This document shows, in pieces, positions 8,227 through 18,324 of a stretch of DNA of 64,000 nt. This DNA is from Nostoc sp. S4. Lineage in GTDB: Bacteria > Cyanobacteriota > Cyanobacteriia > Cyanobacteriales > Nostocaceae. The stretch lies in the NCBI GenBank assembly GCA_029379225.1, contig JAQYWR010000007.1, forward strand, positions 113,381 through 177,380, given 5' to 3'. Position numbers and translations under genes: made by a program. How positions within the stretch are numbered: the first letter of the stretch is position 1; the number at the start of each line of letters is the position of its first letter. The notes under the pieces were generated by a model. The model saw only the letters and a program-made list of their open reading frames with translations, did no database searches and was not told the origin of the DNA.

Positions 8227-10989
8227 TTCGTAATTATTTTGTTGTAGTATTTTGTCAATCAACTGCTGATTTTCTTTGCCTTCTGCTTGCTTAAAATATT
8301 CAATTGCAATTTTTCCAGCAGCAGGTTGCTCTTTTGCAACTGCAAGTAATAACTTAAGAGTTTGCTGGAGTTGGATTTTCTCAAGCAGCTTATTTGCAAA
8401 CATAGGTAGGATAAACGGAGCAAATATTAACCCTAATAATGGGGAAAAAATGGGAATCCACCAACCTTGTAAAAATGCCAGATAACTAAACATAATTAAT
8501 CCTAGTCCGGTGCTAGTGATGACAAATATTAATTGTCTAGGTGATTTGAATCGCCAACCAATTAATACTCCGATCGCAGACCAAAGCAAAATCCATAAGC
8601 TTTCCCATATTTCAGACCAAGTTCGCAGCATTTCTTTTCCTTCTATTGCTGCGGTTAATATTTGGCTGATAGTATTAGCATGAATAAATACTCCTGCCAT
8701 TTGTTTTGCTGACCCAAATAACCGATTGTTATAAGGTGTTTGAAAAAAGTCATTAATACTTTCAGCTGTTGCACCAATTAAAACAATACGATTTTGGATT
8801 TTTTCTTTTGGTATCCGTTCTTGCAACAAATCTATGATGGAGAAGCTTTGAAAATGTTGTTCTGTACCTTGATAATTAAGTAAAATTTGATAACCTCCCG
8901 TGTCAGCTCGGACATACCCTCCGTCAAAAGGTTGCAAGGGTATTAGTAAGGCTTTGCCAAGCTGGATATTATGGCGATTTTGAGGATGAGGATGGGGAGT
9001 GATGCCAAGAGTTTCTAAGTATTGTAATGCTAATTTTAAACCGAAACTTTGGCGTAATTGATTTTTCGGAGATAGCTGTGCCAATGTCAAAGGCGAACGT
9101 ACTGTTAATAAAGCACGACGTACCTTACCATCTCCATCCAATACTTGGTCACTAAAACCAACCTGACCTAACTGAGCTAATACTTTTGGTGGTGCAACCT
9201 TAGCACCTACAACTTTATCAACTCCAATAAGGTTAGGAGTATTCTTAAACAATTCTACTAATTCTTGATACCCTGGTTCTACTGGTAAATCTCGATATAA
9301 ATCTAACCCGATTAATTTAGGTTGATAAGTTTTCAATTTTTTGAGCGCTTTCACTAAAATACTATCGGGTATAGGATATTGTCGTATTTGTTGTAAATCT
9401 GGTTCATCAATTGTAATTACAACAATATGAGAATCAATTCCTGCTTGCGGTTTTTGTTGCAAAAAGCTATCAAACATATTCCATTCCATCCCCTGTAATA
9501 AACCAATGAAGCGTAGCAGAAGAATAAAAATAGTAATCCCAATTGCAAAGCTAACAGTACACGATTTACCAAAGCGTGCTACAGCATCTAATTTAGCACC
9601 TTTTCTGGCTTCAACCAAAATCTGATTCGCTTCCTTTGCAGCTGTCAGAGCAAATTGTGCTTTTTCTAATTCAATTTTTTCAGCATTTAAAGTTTTTTCA
9701 ATTTCTTGTTTATCTAATTCCTGACTAGTAGCAAGAAATCGATAATCTATACTAGAAAGTTTTTTATTTTCTGACCATGTTAGTGCTTCTTTTAATGAAA
9801 TTCCCTTTAATAATTGAGATTTATCTTGCTGGTTGCTAGCAACCCATTTTTTTAAACTTTTAGAATATGGACGTAAGTTATCTAATTCTTTAGCAACCCA
9901 ATCTAAATTAAATATAATTTGATAAATTTTGTTCTTAACTTGAATTTTACCTTGATTTTTAATAACTAATCCTGATAACAACAATTTATTTTCTTCTCTA
10001 ACATCATCAATGACAATCTCTTCTCCTATTAAGATTTGTTGATATATTCCTAACAATCTTCCTGCCGTTTGCTCGTTTTCTAGAAGGCGCAAGCTTATAG
10101 TTCTTAAGTGTTCAGGTTCATCTTGAAATTCCCAATTATTTATAATACGTAACTTTACCAAATTAGTAATAAATATTTGCTCATCAGCGATCGGTAATTT
10201 TTCTCTATCTTTCCATTCTTCATTTGCCACAAGCTGACACAGCTTTTGAGTCAGGAATGGTTGTCCACCAGTCCAATGTAATATCTCTTTTAAAATAATT
10301 TGTGGATTTACTACTTTTCCTTCTAATCCTTTTGTTAAAGCGATAGTCTCTTGTAATTTAAAACCCTGAAGTTCTATTGATTTACCAATATTAAACGGTG
10401 TACGTCTTTTATCTTGAATCAAATCTGATGGAGTTGCTACTCCAAAAATAGCAAAGGTAATACGTTTATATTCTGGATTGATTGCTCTTTGATTATAGCA
10501 AAATCGAATCAATGCAAAAAAATCATCAACTGGAAAATCTAAACTCAGAATACTATCAATTTCATCAATGAAAATAAATAGTTGTTTTTGAGGAAAATGA
10601 AGGTGTAATAATTCCTCAATCAGCCACCTTAATCTTTCTAATAAAGATATATCCTCTTGTTGACGCCACCACTTTTTTAAGTTGATTTGATTAAATAAAT
10701 TAAAACCTAATAATAAATCAGCAACTACACTCTTATACCACTGAAGTGGGGTGATATGTGAAGTGCCAATAATCGATATATCAATGGTACTGCATTTAAA
10801 TCCTGCTTGTTCTAAATGATATTTTGTACTTGCAAGTAAAGAGGATTTCCCCATTTGTCGAGAGTTCAGGATATAGCAAAACTCTCCCTGCTTGAGAGCC
10901 TCATAAAGCAGGAAATCTGCTTGTCTTTGCACATAACTAGGTGCATTAACTGTCAAACTACCACCGACTTGGTATTTATAATTATTCAT
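8218..10989 (-). CDS. AAA-like ATPase fused to CHASE2 sensor domain
   Basis: ATG 10989 ([12 protein letters not shown]) fits the usual start of this family better than a TTG four codons upstream. The 923-residue protein begins with an AAA-like module: [19 protein letters not shown], Walker A QMGKSSLL (GKSS about 47–50), Walker [13 protein letters not shown], and helical sensor regions to about 380. After a coiled segment (430–465) and one membrane helix comes an extracytoplasmic CHASE2 domain (about 500–760; [29 protein letters not shown]) and then three membrane helices (about 775–865). CHASE2 is a periplasmic sensor, so the protein probably couples an external signal to an ATPase of the STAND-like class. 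It is convergent with the DUF928/CHAT pair. Confidence 0.9.
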   Translation of the reverse strand: MNNYKYQVGGSLTVNAPSYVQRQADFLLYEALKQGEFCYILNSRQMGKSSLLASTKYHLEQAGFKCSTIDISIIGTSHITPLQWYKSVVADLLLGFNLFNQINLKKWWRQQEDISLLERLRWLIEELLHLHFPQKQLFIFIDEIDSILSLDFPVDDFFALIRFCYNQRAINPEYKRITFAIFGVATPSDLIQDKRRTPFNIGKSIELQGFKLQETIALTKGLEGKVVNPQIILKEILHWTGGQPFLTQKLCQLVANEEWKDREKLPIADEQIFITNLVKLRIINNWEFQDEPEHLRTISLRLLENEQTAGRLLGIYQQILIGEEIVIDDVREENKLLLSGLVIKNQGKIQVKNKIYQIIFNLDWVAKELDNLRPYSKSLKKWVASNQQDKSQLLKGISLKEALTWSENKKLSSIDYRFLATSQELDKQEIEKTLNAEKIELEKAQFALTAAKEANQILVEARKGAKLDAVARFGKSCTVSFAIGITIFILLLRFIGLLQGMEWNMFDSFLQQKPQAGIDSHIVVITIDEPDLQQIRQYPIPDSILVKALKKLKTYQPKLIGLDLYRDLPVEPGYQELVELFKNTPNLIGVDKVVGAKVAPPKVLAQLGQVGFSDQVLDGDGKVRRALLTVRSPLTLAQLSPKNQLRQSFGLKLALQYLETLGITPHPHPQNRHNIQLGKALLIPLQPFDGGYVRADTGGYQILLNYQGTEQHFQSFSIIDLLQERIPKEKIQNRIVLIGATAESINDFFQTPYNNRLFGSAKQMAGVFIHANTISQILTAAIEGKEMLRTWSEIWESLWILLWSAIGVLIGWRFKSPRQLIFVITSTGLGLIMFSYLAFLQGWWIPIFSPLLGLIFAPFILPMFANKLLEKIQLQQTLKLLLAVAKEQPAAGKIAIEYFKQAEGKENQQLIDKILQQNNYELF

Positions 10990-11712
10990 AGGTTTATCCA
11001 ATTAATTGTTAAATTGTTGTAAACACTAGCTGCGGCAATCAAGTAATTAGACTATTGCCAACTATGGTCAAAGTGATGGTGTGACCTGAAGAATATTTTG
11101 GACAGGTTGTCCAACTTTACCTTCTAAAAACATCCAAAAAATAGCACAAAGGAAAACTAAATGCTGGTTGACAATCACTGCTAGTGTATTAACTGGTACA
11201 GTAGTGTAAGATATTAGCTGTAACCAAGCCCCTTTGGGGCGGGTGTAGGGTGTGGCTGAGTGGGGTTGTGTGTCGAAATTGCCCCCAAGTTTGGGTAGAA
11301 GCCCCTAATTTTAAGGATGAAAAAACAAAAAAGATGTATGTCGAGGCACTACATGGAAAAAATCCAGCGTCCTCGCTTGAAACCCCTGATTTTAATTATG
11401 GGGTTCCCTATACCCTACCCCCAACACCCCACATCCTGTCTTCTCCTGAAGGAGACGCTACGCGAACACGAAAAAGTTTTCGGTCTACTGACTATAGATA
11501 ATGAAGTAATTTCTCAGCAATTAAAAGCTTTATTAACTCCAGCTCTAGTTTTGATTGTTTGCCGCTCTTTATTCTACAGTTCTATGCAGCCTCACATAGA
11601 ATTGGTATAGCAGGAGGCAGGAGGCAGAGGGCAGAAGGCAGAAGGTAAAACTGTTACTATTCCTAGCTTTCACGCTTGTCATTATGTCCTAAAGGGTGTG
11701 ACTACGGCTATA
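10990..11712. other. Intergenic region with dispersed repeats
   Basis: No supported gene. Contents: a G-rich stretch (11226–11290), the palindrome-family repeat GGAGACGCTACGCGAAC at 11451–11467, a purine-rich tract at 11611–11646, and a 43-base unit that reappears inverted at 42861–42903. Two overlapping short frames near 11250–11610 look accidental: no ribosome-binding site and low-complexity content. Confidence 0.6.
11611..11712 (+). repeat. Dispersed composite repeat, copy A
   Basis: A purine-rich AGGAGGCAGGAGGCAG-type tract (11611–11646), then GGTAAAA and a divergent stretch, then 43 bases (11670–11712) that match 42861–42903 exactly on the other strand. The order of parts is the same in both copies, so this is a composite repeat of about 100 bases. 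It ends directly at the desaturase stop codon. Confidence 0.75.
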
Positions 11713-12690
11713 TCAGAGATTCTGCGATCGTGGCGATCGCTCGAATTCACCGACAATATCCCAATTAACTTTTATGTATCCTGGTTCAATGTGGGTAAAG
11801 TGTGAATTCAACTGTTGATGAACTGTGGGTAGAGCGTGAAATGGAATTGATGGATACAAATGATGCTCTGCATGAAATGGCATATTCCACATTAAAAATT
11901 GTAAAGGAAAGAGCGTCAGGGTTGTACGGGTATTCGTCAACAGATTAGCATCAAGAGTACAACCTGTATGTTCTGCCAGCAAAATAAAACGTAGAATTGG
12001 TTGAGCGATAAACATAGGTAGCAGCCAGTAAAGCAAAAACCAAGGCTGACCCACTATTATGGAAACAGCGATCGCCCCTGCATAAACAGCTAATTGCCAA
12101 CGAGTCGAGCGAATAACTTCAGCTCGTGCTGTTTGTGGCACAAATGGGCAATCATCAAGTTGACCAAATGCAGTCCGAAAATGTCCACCAATTTTACCTA
12201 TCCACCAAGGTAAACCACTAATAATTAACAAGTATTTACCTAAATTGCTTGCTTTAAGATCGGTCAGTTCTGGATCTTTGTCAGGAACACGAGTATAGCG
12301 GTGATGCCAGTTGTGGTAATAAAGATAAAATGTGCTGTTGTAAAATGAAAGCAAACCTGCACACCAAGCCACAATATCATTCAAACGATTGTTAGCAAAA
12401 GCAGTTCTGTGAATGCATTCATGCATAGGTGCGAACATAGAAACCAGACAAAAGCCATAGATTGCCAGTGCTGGTATTGCTAACAACCAATTACCAAAAT
12501 TCATTGCCCACACGTAACCACTGCATCCCATAACAGTCAGGTGTCCAGCCAATTGAATCAACCCCTTAGAGTTATACCGATGATTCAAAACACTTAATTC
12601 TTGCATAGCGAGAATTTGGCGGGGTTTGTGCTGCTTGTCAGTTTCGTTTTCTAATAATTCAGGTTGAATAATTGCATCACTAGACATCAT
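11713..12690 (-). CDS. Membrane fatty-acid desaturase family protein
   Basis: ATG 12690 has GGAG six bases upstream; a GTG four codons earlier is possible. The 325-residue protein has the three histidine boxes that bind the di-iron centre: HECIH (about 90–94), HNWHH (126–130) and HAEHH (273–277). Hydrophobic pairs of helices lie before box 1 and between boxes 2 and 3, and the typical AEHTGC and NMPFHAEHHLYPS segments are present. It inserts a double bond or hydroxyl into a membrane lipid, fatty acid or carotenoid. The substrate cannot be read from sequence; beta-carotene hydroxylase-like relatives share this layout. It stands alone, leftward. Confidence 0.85.
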   Translation of the reverse strand: MMSSDAIIQPELLENETDKQHKPRQILAMQELSVLNHRYNSKGLIQLAGHLTVMGCSGYVWAMNFGNWLLAIPALAIYGFCLVSMFAPMHECIHRTAFANNRLNDIVAWCAGLLSFYNSTFYLYYHNWHHRYTRVPDKDPELTDLKASNLGKYLLIISGLPWWIGKIGGHFRTAFGQLDDCPFVPQTARAEVIRSTRWQLAVYAGAIAVSIIVGQPWFLLYWLLPMFIAQPILRFILLAEHTGCTLDANLLTNTRTTLTLFPLQFLMWNMPFHAEHHLYPSIPFHALPTVHQQLNSHFTHIEPGYIKVNWDIVGEFERSPRSQNL

Positions 12691-12905
12691 TTCAAACTCC
12701 ACATAGATGGATATAACGATTAAACTCTGTGTTTACACCGTACTTGAGAACTAGAGAGGTGAAATTCCAGCTATCGAACTCCTGCAAATAAATTAACCCA
12801 TTTGTAGGAGGTAATGAGCAAGACACTCAGTGTAGTTTACGTATTATCAGACCAAAACAAGATGGTTTGAGCCAACGCAGAATTCATCCAAGAGATATAT
12901 TAACT

Positions 12906-13208
12906 ATGTTCAAGCCAAGATTCACTCGCTGTATAACAATAAAATTGTTAGTATTTTCAACAGCTTTTTTCCTAGTTTGGGAGACTTCTGCTAAAGCTCA
13001 ACGAACTTTTCCTAATTTGACTCCAGCACAAGCTCAACATTTATCTCGTGACTTGGTTCCATCTAGCTCTGAGGAATTTTTTAGACAAGGAAAAAATTCT
13101 TTTGAGAGAGAAATTCAACTTCTCAGAAAAAGACAACTTTCTCCAAATAAACCTATCCTTAAGAATAATTTGACAGAAGTTCTCAAGAAACCATCTACTC
13201 AAGAGTAA
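12906..13208 (+). CDS. Small exported protein of unknown function
   Basis: From ATG 12906 the product is 100 residues: MFKPRFTRC then a hydrophobic signal sequence (about 11–27) ending SAKAQ, and a charged mature part rich in Lys, Arg and Gln (SEEFFRQGKNSFEREIQLLRK). An upstream TTG (12867) would spoil the signal peptide. I do not recognise a family. It could be a cyanobacterial-specific periplasmic protein. Confidence 0.6.
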   Translation: MFKPRFTRCITIKLLVFSTAFFLVWETSAKAQRTFPNLTPAQAQHLSRDLVPSSSEEFFRQGKNSFEREIQLLRKRQLSPNKPILKNNLTEVLKKPSTQE

Positions 13209-13712
13209 CCCTAATGAAGTGAGTTTTAAATAAAAAATATCTCATAGCCCAAGCAGACAAGGCAAGGTAAATATAATGCGATCGCACCAATTCTAAAAAA
13301 AGAGCGATCGCCGAAGATTCAATTAGTAAGTAATTAAGCAAAATTAAATACACGCCTAATCAGGCAAGAACCAGCGAGGCAATAGAAAATAAACAACAAA
13401 TAACATAAAAAAGTATAAAAATTTACCTAGTTTCTCTTATTTCATTCTTTTTCAGTACATCATGACTAAGCAGGTGGGCGTTAAAAAATACAACTAGATT
13501 AATAAATGTAAATTGCTTAAAAGCTTATATTTAAACCCTTTCTAGTACTTAACACAAGTTTACATAGTTATATTTAATTATGCCTACCTACTTGGCCAAT
13601 CCTTTGGTAAATTAAAAATCAAATATAAAGTTTTGTAACAGAATACGTAATTCCTACAAATTAAACTGAAGCACTAATTGACAGTACATTTTTGAACTTG
13701 AGGGGATAAGTT
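13209..13712. other. AT-rich intergenic region
   Basis: Holds two HIP1 sites (about 13280 and 13305) but no supported gene or RNA. The last 20 bases carry a strong GAGGGG ribosome-binding site for the next small gene. Confidence 0.5.
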
Positions 13713-13931
13713 ATGAATGAAAACATTGAACCTAATGTTACTACTAACTCAGAACAATCTTGTCTACAAGAAGAGAATACAGAATTTAATGAGAACCAAA
13801 CAATTGATACTCAACTCAACGACCCAGAAAAATCTCTTATGCAGAAAGGCAAACCACCAGTAATAATTGCTGACGGAACAATAAACCCTCCACCTCCCAA
13901 ACCAGAGATTATATCTGAAATAATTGTATAG
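13713..13931 (+). CDS. Small acidic, proline-tailed protein, unknown
   Basis: 72 residues from an ATG preceded by GAGGGG nine bases upstream, an unusually good ribosome-binding site for this window. The N-terminal half is acidic and rich in Asn, Gln and Glu; the C-terminus is compact: GKPPVIIADGTINPPPPKPEI. No signal peptide, cysteine pattern beyond one Cys, or membrane helix. It lies 101 bases before the exoprotein gene. A short acidic leader with a distinct C-terminal core is also what a peptide-modification precursor looks like, but there is no modifying enzyme nearby. Function unknown. Confidence 0.6.
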   Translation: MNENIEPNVTTNSEQSCLQEENTEFNENQTIDTQLNDPEKSLMQKGKPPVIIADGTINPPPPKPEIISEIIV

Positions 13932-14032
13932 TTTTGGGCATTGCTTTTGCTAATCAGCAAAACAAGACTATTACTGATTTTCCACTTTCTCAATATTTCA
14001 TCTTCAAGTTGACTCTAAATTTTTTCTAATTT

Positions 14033-16861
14033 ATGAAACAACGCTTTAATATGTTGTGGGGTGCTTGCGGTATCTCCTTGTATTTGATAGCTGCGACCAC
14101 TAGCGTCCAAGCTCAATCTATCCAGATAGATGGAACTACCCCAACCACACCAGGTACATGCACTGGAAGTTGTAATATTGGGGGTGGAATTCAACGCGGT
14201 AGCAATCTTTTTCACAGTTTTTCTGAATTTAATGTGGATCGAGGAGCAACAGTTTTGTTCCTCGATCCAGGAGTCACGAATATTCTGACTCGGGTAACAG
14301 GAAATCAACGCTCCAACATTCTTGGGACACTAGGTGTATCAGGGGGTAATGCCAACCTATTTTTAATAAATCCCAATGGGATTATCTTTGGACCAGATGC
14401 CAAGCTAGATGTTGGGGGGTCATTTGTAGGGACTACAGCTAATGCTATTCAATTTGGCAATCAGGGTTTTTTTAGGGCTTCTGCTTCTGAAGTTCCATTA
14501 CTGACAGTCAATCCTTCAGCTTTGTTCTATCAAAGTCCTAATGGAATAATCCAGAACAATTCAATTGCACCAGCAGGATTAGATTCAACAGGCTCAGATG
14601 TATTAGGGCTTAGAGTTCCTGATGGACGGAGTTTGCTATTAGTTGGTGGAGAAGTGAACTTAGACGGAGGAAGATTAAATGCTTTTGGCGGTCGAGTGGA
14701 ATTGGGGGGATTAGCTGAATCTGGAGTAATCGGATTAAATATTGATAACAACAACTTCCACTTAAGTTTTCCGGAAAATACCGCATTAGCAGATGTGTCA
14801 CTCAGCAATGGAGCTAGAGTTGATGTCACTGCTAATGGTGGCGGTAATATCACAATCAATGCAGGAAATATAGGCATTTCGGGAAATGATACTAGGCTTC
14901 TTGGCGGTATCAGGACAAAAGGTGGGGGTCAAGCTGGAGATATTACACTCAATGCCACAGGAGCATTAACGGTTACAAACGGTAGTAGAATATTCAATCG
15001 AGTGCGACCTGAAGCAGAAGGCAATAGTGGCAACATCAATATTAAGGCTGGATCGCTTTCCTTAAGTAACGGTGGTCAAGTACAAGCTTTGACCTTTGGT
15101 ATAGGAAATGCTGGAAACGCGAACATTGATGTCCAAAATGGCACTGTTACAGTTGTTGGCGATGATTCTCGTCTAGAGAGCGGTGTGGGAGAAACAGGAA
15201 TAGGTAACAGTAACAATATCAACATCACAGCCAAGGAACTTGATATCAGAGATGGGGGTTTTGTAACCACAGGAACCTTTGGACAGGGAAATGCTGGAAA
15301 CATACTGATAGAGGTTTCGGATCTTGTCTCTCTCGAATCAACAAAAAACAGTGGAATTTTTAGCAATGTGTCAGATGGAGCAGTCGGTGATGGGGGTAAA
15401 ATTGAAATCACGACGCGATCGCTCTCTTTAACTGGTGGAACTCAAATAGCTGCTTCCGTTATTGGTAAAACAGAAAACAAATCTGGAGGCCGGGGAAATG
15501 GTGGAAATATTACAATCAATGCCTCTGATTCTGTGACTATTTCAGGTACTAGTCCTGAAACGGGCTTTTCTAGTGGCTTACTTGCGGCTACCGAGACAGG
15601 TGCAGAAGGTCGGGCAGGCGATATTACCATTAATACGGCTGCCTTTAGTATTGCAAACGGTGGTGTTGTGAATACCCAAACTCTCAATCAGAGTGATGCA
15701 GGTAACATCATCATTAACGCGACTAACTTTGAAGCTACTAATGGTGGACAAATTATTACCACCGCCGGCAGTTCTGGAAATGCAGGCAATATTAACATCA
15801 AAGCTACTGACAGCATTACACTTTCTGGAAGCGACCCCACCTTTGCTCAACGACGCGCCAAATTTAATAATGATAGGATAGTCCAAAATGAAGAACCTGG
15901 TGCTAGTGGATTATTTGCCAGTACCCGCGCTGATTCTACAGGGTTAGGAGGGAATATAACAATTGAAACTGGACAATTCAATGTCCAAGATCGAGCTCAA
16001 GTCAGCGTTAGTAGTCAAGGAAAAGGGGATGCAGGCAATATTGATATAAATGCACACAGCCTCAGTCTCGACCAAGGAAAACTCACTTCCGAAACTCAAT
16101 CAGGTAAGGGTGGAAATATTACCCTTGAAGTCCGGGACATATTACGGATGCGTCGCAATAGTCAAATATCCACTAATGCAGGTAAGGCAGGAGCCGGAGG
16201 CGATGGAGGTGATATCAATATTAATGCACCTAATGGTTTTATTGTTGCCGCTCCCTTAGAAAATAATGATATTACTGCCAATGCCTACTTTGGAAGTGGT
16301 GGTAAAATTGTAATCACCACTAAGGGCATCTTTGGATTTGACCTTAACCCAAATAACGTTTTAACTAGTGACATTACAGCATTTTCTCAACAAAACCCTT
16401 CATTAAATGGCACAGTACAAATCAACTCGCCAGATGTTGATCCCAGCAAAGGATTAGTCGAACTACCTGTAAATGTAGTTAATGCCTCAGGGCAAATTGT
16501 TGCTGAATGCAATGCTAGTGGAAAATCCAGGGGGAATTCATTTACAATCACCGGACGTGGCGGAGTACCATCCAATCCCGTAGAACCATTGACAGCTGAG
16601 CCTGTATTAGTAGATTGGATCGCCTTAGAACCAAAGGCAAAAAATACTGTTGGTGGTGTCCAAAACACAATAGTTATTTCAAAACAGAGAAATACAGAAC
16701 ATCCTTTAGAGAAAATCAATTTTGTAGAGCAACCTACTGAAATTGTGGAAGCCCAAGGCTGGGTAGTGGATGCCAATGGTAATGTGGTTCTAGTTGCTCA
16801 AAGACCAAGTGGGACACCTCATAATTTAGCCCTTGCATCTAGTTCTTGTGCTGTAAAATAA
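14033..16861 (+). CDS. Two-partner-secretion exoprotein with haemagglutination-activity (FHA N-terminal) domain
   Basis: 942 residues. A signal peptide (1–27, TTSVQA) is followed by the TPS domain (about 30–150) with the diagnostic NPNGIIFG at 113–120 and DVGGSFVGTTANAI. The rest is a right-handed beta-helix of imperfect 'GNAGNINI…LSLSNGG' repeats to about 770, a Cys (in GQIVAEC) and a terminal domain like that at 1–351. It is exported to the cell surface or medium by an outer-membrane TpsB transporter, which is absent from this window. Genes of this class co-occur with CHAT, DUF928 and CHASE2 genes in cyanobacteria, as here. The passenger's target is unknown. Confidence 0.92.
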   Translation: MKQRFNMLWGACGISLYLIAATTSVQAQSIQIDGTTPTTPGTCTGSCNIGGGIQRGSNLFHSFSEFNVDRGATVLFLDPGVTNILTRVTGNQRSNILGTLGVSGGNANLFLINPNGIIFGPDAKLDVGGSFVGTTANAIQFGNQGFFRASASEVPLLTVNPSALFYQSPNGIIQNNSIAPAGLDSTGSDVLGLRVPDGRSLLLVGGEVNLDGGRLNAFGGRVELGGLAESGVIGLNIDNNNFHLSFPENTALADVSLSNGARVDVTANGGGNITINAGNIGISGNDTRLLGGIRTKGGGQAGDITLNATGALTVTNGSRIFNRVRPEAEGNSGNINIKAGSLSLSNGGQVQALTFGIGNAGNANIDVQNGTVTVVGDDSRLESGVGETGIGNSNNINITAKELDIRDGGFVTTGTFGQGNAGNILIEVSDLVSLESTKNSGIFSNVSDGAVGDGGKIEITTRSLSLTGGTQIAASVIGKTENKSGGRGNGGNITINASDSVTISGTSPETGFSSGLLAATETGAEGRAGDITINTAAFSIANGGVVNTQTLNQSDAGNIIINATNFEATNGGQIITTAGSSGNAGNINIKATDSITLSGSDPTFAQRRAKFNNDRIVQNEEPGASGLFASTRADSTGLGGNITIETGQFNVQDRAQVSVSSQGKGDAGNIDINAHSLSLDQGKLTSETQSGKGGNITLEVRDILRMRRNSQISTNAGKAGAGGDGGDININAPNGFIVAAPLENNDITANAYFGSGGKIVITTKGIFGFDLNPNNVLTSDITAFSQQNPSLNGTVQINSPDVDPSKGLVELPVNVVNASGQIVAECNASGKSRGNSFTITGRGGVPSNPVEPLTAEPVLVDWIALEPKAKNTVGGVQNTIVISKQRNTEHPLEKINFVEQPTEIVEAQGWVVDANGNVVLVAQRPSGTPHNLALASSSCAVK

Positions 16862-16970
16862 ATGTGAGTTCGACATCTAGAAAATTAGTGAACCCGATCG
16901 ACATAACAAAGTATAGTTTGTATAGTCAACTTTGTAATAAAATTTTAGTTTTAGATTGGAGACTTGAAAG

Positions 16971-17309
16971 ATGTCTAGTGAGACTCACATAGTTGCTTAC
17001 GTTCAAGAAAGCGAATTTGATGTTGTTTTAAATGGAAGTGAAGAGCAAGTTGTTGTTGTTGACTTTACTGCTAGTTGGTGTGGTCCCTGTCGCCTGATTG
17101 CTCCGTTAATGGAGCAACTCGCTGAGGAATACAAGGGTCGTGCTAAAGTCGTTAAGGTAGATGTTGATAGCAACAAACCAATATTCAAACAATATGGTCT
17201 TCGTAGCATTCCAGCAGTTTTATTTTTCAAAGAAGGTGTTTTAGCAGAAACTATCGTAGGAGTTTCTCCTTACGAACAGTTCACCAATGCTATTGACAAG
17301 CTTCTTTAG
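16971..17309 (+). CDS. Thioredoxin
   Basis: 112 residues, single thioredoxin fold with the redox motif WCGPC (FTASWCGPCRLIAPLM, about 36–40) and the conserved cis-proline loop RSIPAVLFF. Length is typical of a free cytosolic thioredoxin that reduces target disulfides using ferredoxin– or NADPH–thioredoxin reductase. GGAGA lies about ten bases upstream of the ATG. The 'FTASWCGPC' form differs from the 'FWAPWCGPC' of the main m-type TrxA, so it is a secondary thioredoxin; I give no symbol. Confidence 0.93.
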   Translation: MSSETHIVAYVQESEFDVVLNGSEEQVVVVDFTASWCGPCRLIAPLMEQLAEEYKGRAKVVKVDVDSNKPIFKQYGLRSIPAVLFFKEGVLAETIVGVSPYEQFTNAIDKLL

Positions 17310-17420
17310 TTAATTTGTAATTCGTAATTCGTAGTTCGTAATTAAAAAGGGTTTGATTGCTCTGATGCCATTCAGCTTACTATAAATTATGAATTATGAA
17401 TTATAAATTATCAATTTTTA
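17310..17420. repeat. Short AATTCGT/AATTATG heptamer-type repeats
   Basis: Runs of near-identical 7–8 base units (TAATTCGTAATTCGTAGTTCG at 17318–17338 and ATTATGAATTATGAATTATA near 17386–17408). This kind of short tandem repeat is common between genes in heterocystous cyanobacteria. Confidence 0.6.
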
Positions 17421-17476
17421 GATATTATGTTGTCATATTGAGCCAAGACAATTGTTAAAAAAATAGTTTTGAACGT

Positions 17477-18247
17477 ATGAAAATTGATTTTGGTGCAACT
17501 GCTGTTGATTATGCAAAACACCGCGCTGGTTTTCCCAGTTCATTATTTAACAAATTGTCTGAATATGGTATAGGTTTGCCAGGGCAAAACATTGTTGACC
17601 TGGGCACGGGAACAGGAACATTAGCGCGGGGTTTTGCTAATAGAGGTGCTTATGTCATTGGTATCGACCCATCAGTTTCACTTCTAGAACAAGCCAAACA
17701 ATTAAGCGAATCTGGTCAGATCAAAATAGATTATCGAGTTGCAACTGCTGAAAACACCGAGTTACCAGATGCAAGTGCTGATGTGGTCACCGCTGGACAA
17801 TGTTGGCATTGGTTTGACCGCGGGCGTGCTGTCAAAGAAATCACTCGCATATTGAGAGCGAATGGCTCAATTGCGATCGCTCATTTTGATTGGATACCTT
17901 TAAAAGGTAATGTCGTTGAAGCAACAGAAAAACTGATAGAAGCTCATAATCCAGCTTGGAAACTGGGCGGTGGTAATGGATTGTATCCTTTGTGGTTACA
18001 AGATATTGGAGAAGCAGGATTTCGAGACATCCGCACATTTTCTTACGATGTATTTGTATCTTATACACACGAAGATTGGCGAGGGCGAATTCGTGCTAGT
18101 GCAGGTGTGGGAGCCAGCTTAACACCAGAAAAAGTAGAAATATTTGACCGAGAATTGGCGGAATTACTGGAAATAAAATATCCCACACCAATTCTGCAAG
18201 TTCATCATCGAGTGTGGGCAGCCATCGCTAAATCGCCACAGCCGTAG
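17477..18247 (+). CDS. Class I SAM-dependent methyltransferase
   Basis: 256 residues with motif I VDLGTGTGTLA (about 40–50), an acidic residue at the end of strand 2 (VIGIDPS), and the post-motif segments ATAENTELPDASADVV and ILRANGSIAIAHFDW. This is the UbiE/type-11 Rossmann methyltransferase fold; the acceptor is not identifiable. A similar but distinct methyltransferase lies at 26642–27475. No operon partner: 168 bases after the thioredoxin and 77 before the EAD–trypsin gene. Confidence 0.85.
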   Translation: MKIDFGATAVDYAKHRAGFPSSLFNKLSEYGIGLPGQNIVDLGTGTGTLARGFANRGAYVIGIDPSVSLLEQAKQLSESGQIKIDYRVATAENTELPDASADVVTAGQCWHWFDRGRAVKEITRILRANGSIAIAHFDWIPLKGNVVEATEKLIEAHNPAWKLGGGNGLYPLWLQDIGEAGFRDIRTFSYDVFVSYTHEDWRGRIRASAGVGASLTPEKVEIFDRELAELLEIKYPTPILQVHHRVWAAIAKSPQP

Positions 18248-18324
18248 TAATAATCGCAACTCCTATAGTCAAATATAGTCAGAATTCACGGTACAAAATA
18301 AATATCCTCATTCAAGAAGTAACC

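Noticed and set aside
11250..11610. Two overlapping small rightward genes
   Set aside because: Low-complexity GTGGGG and repeat-derived content, no start signals, no family resemblance.
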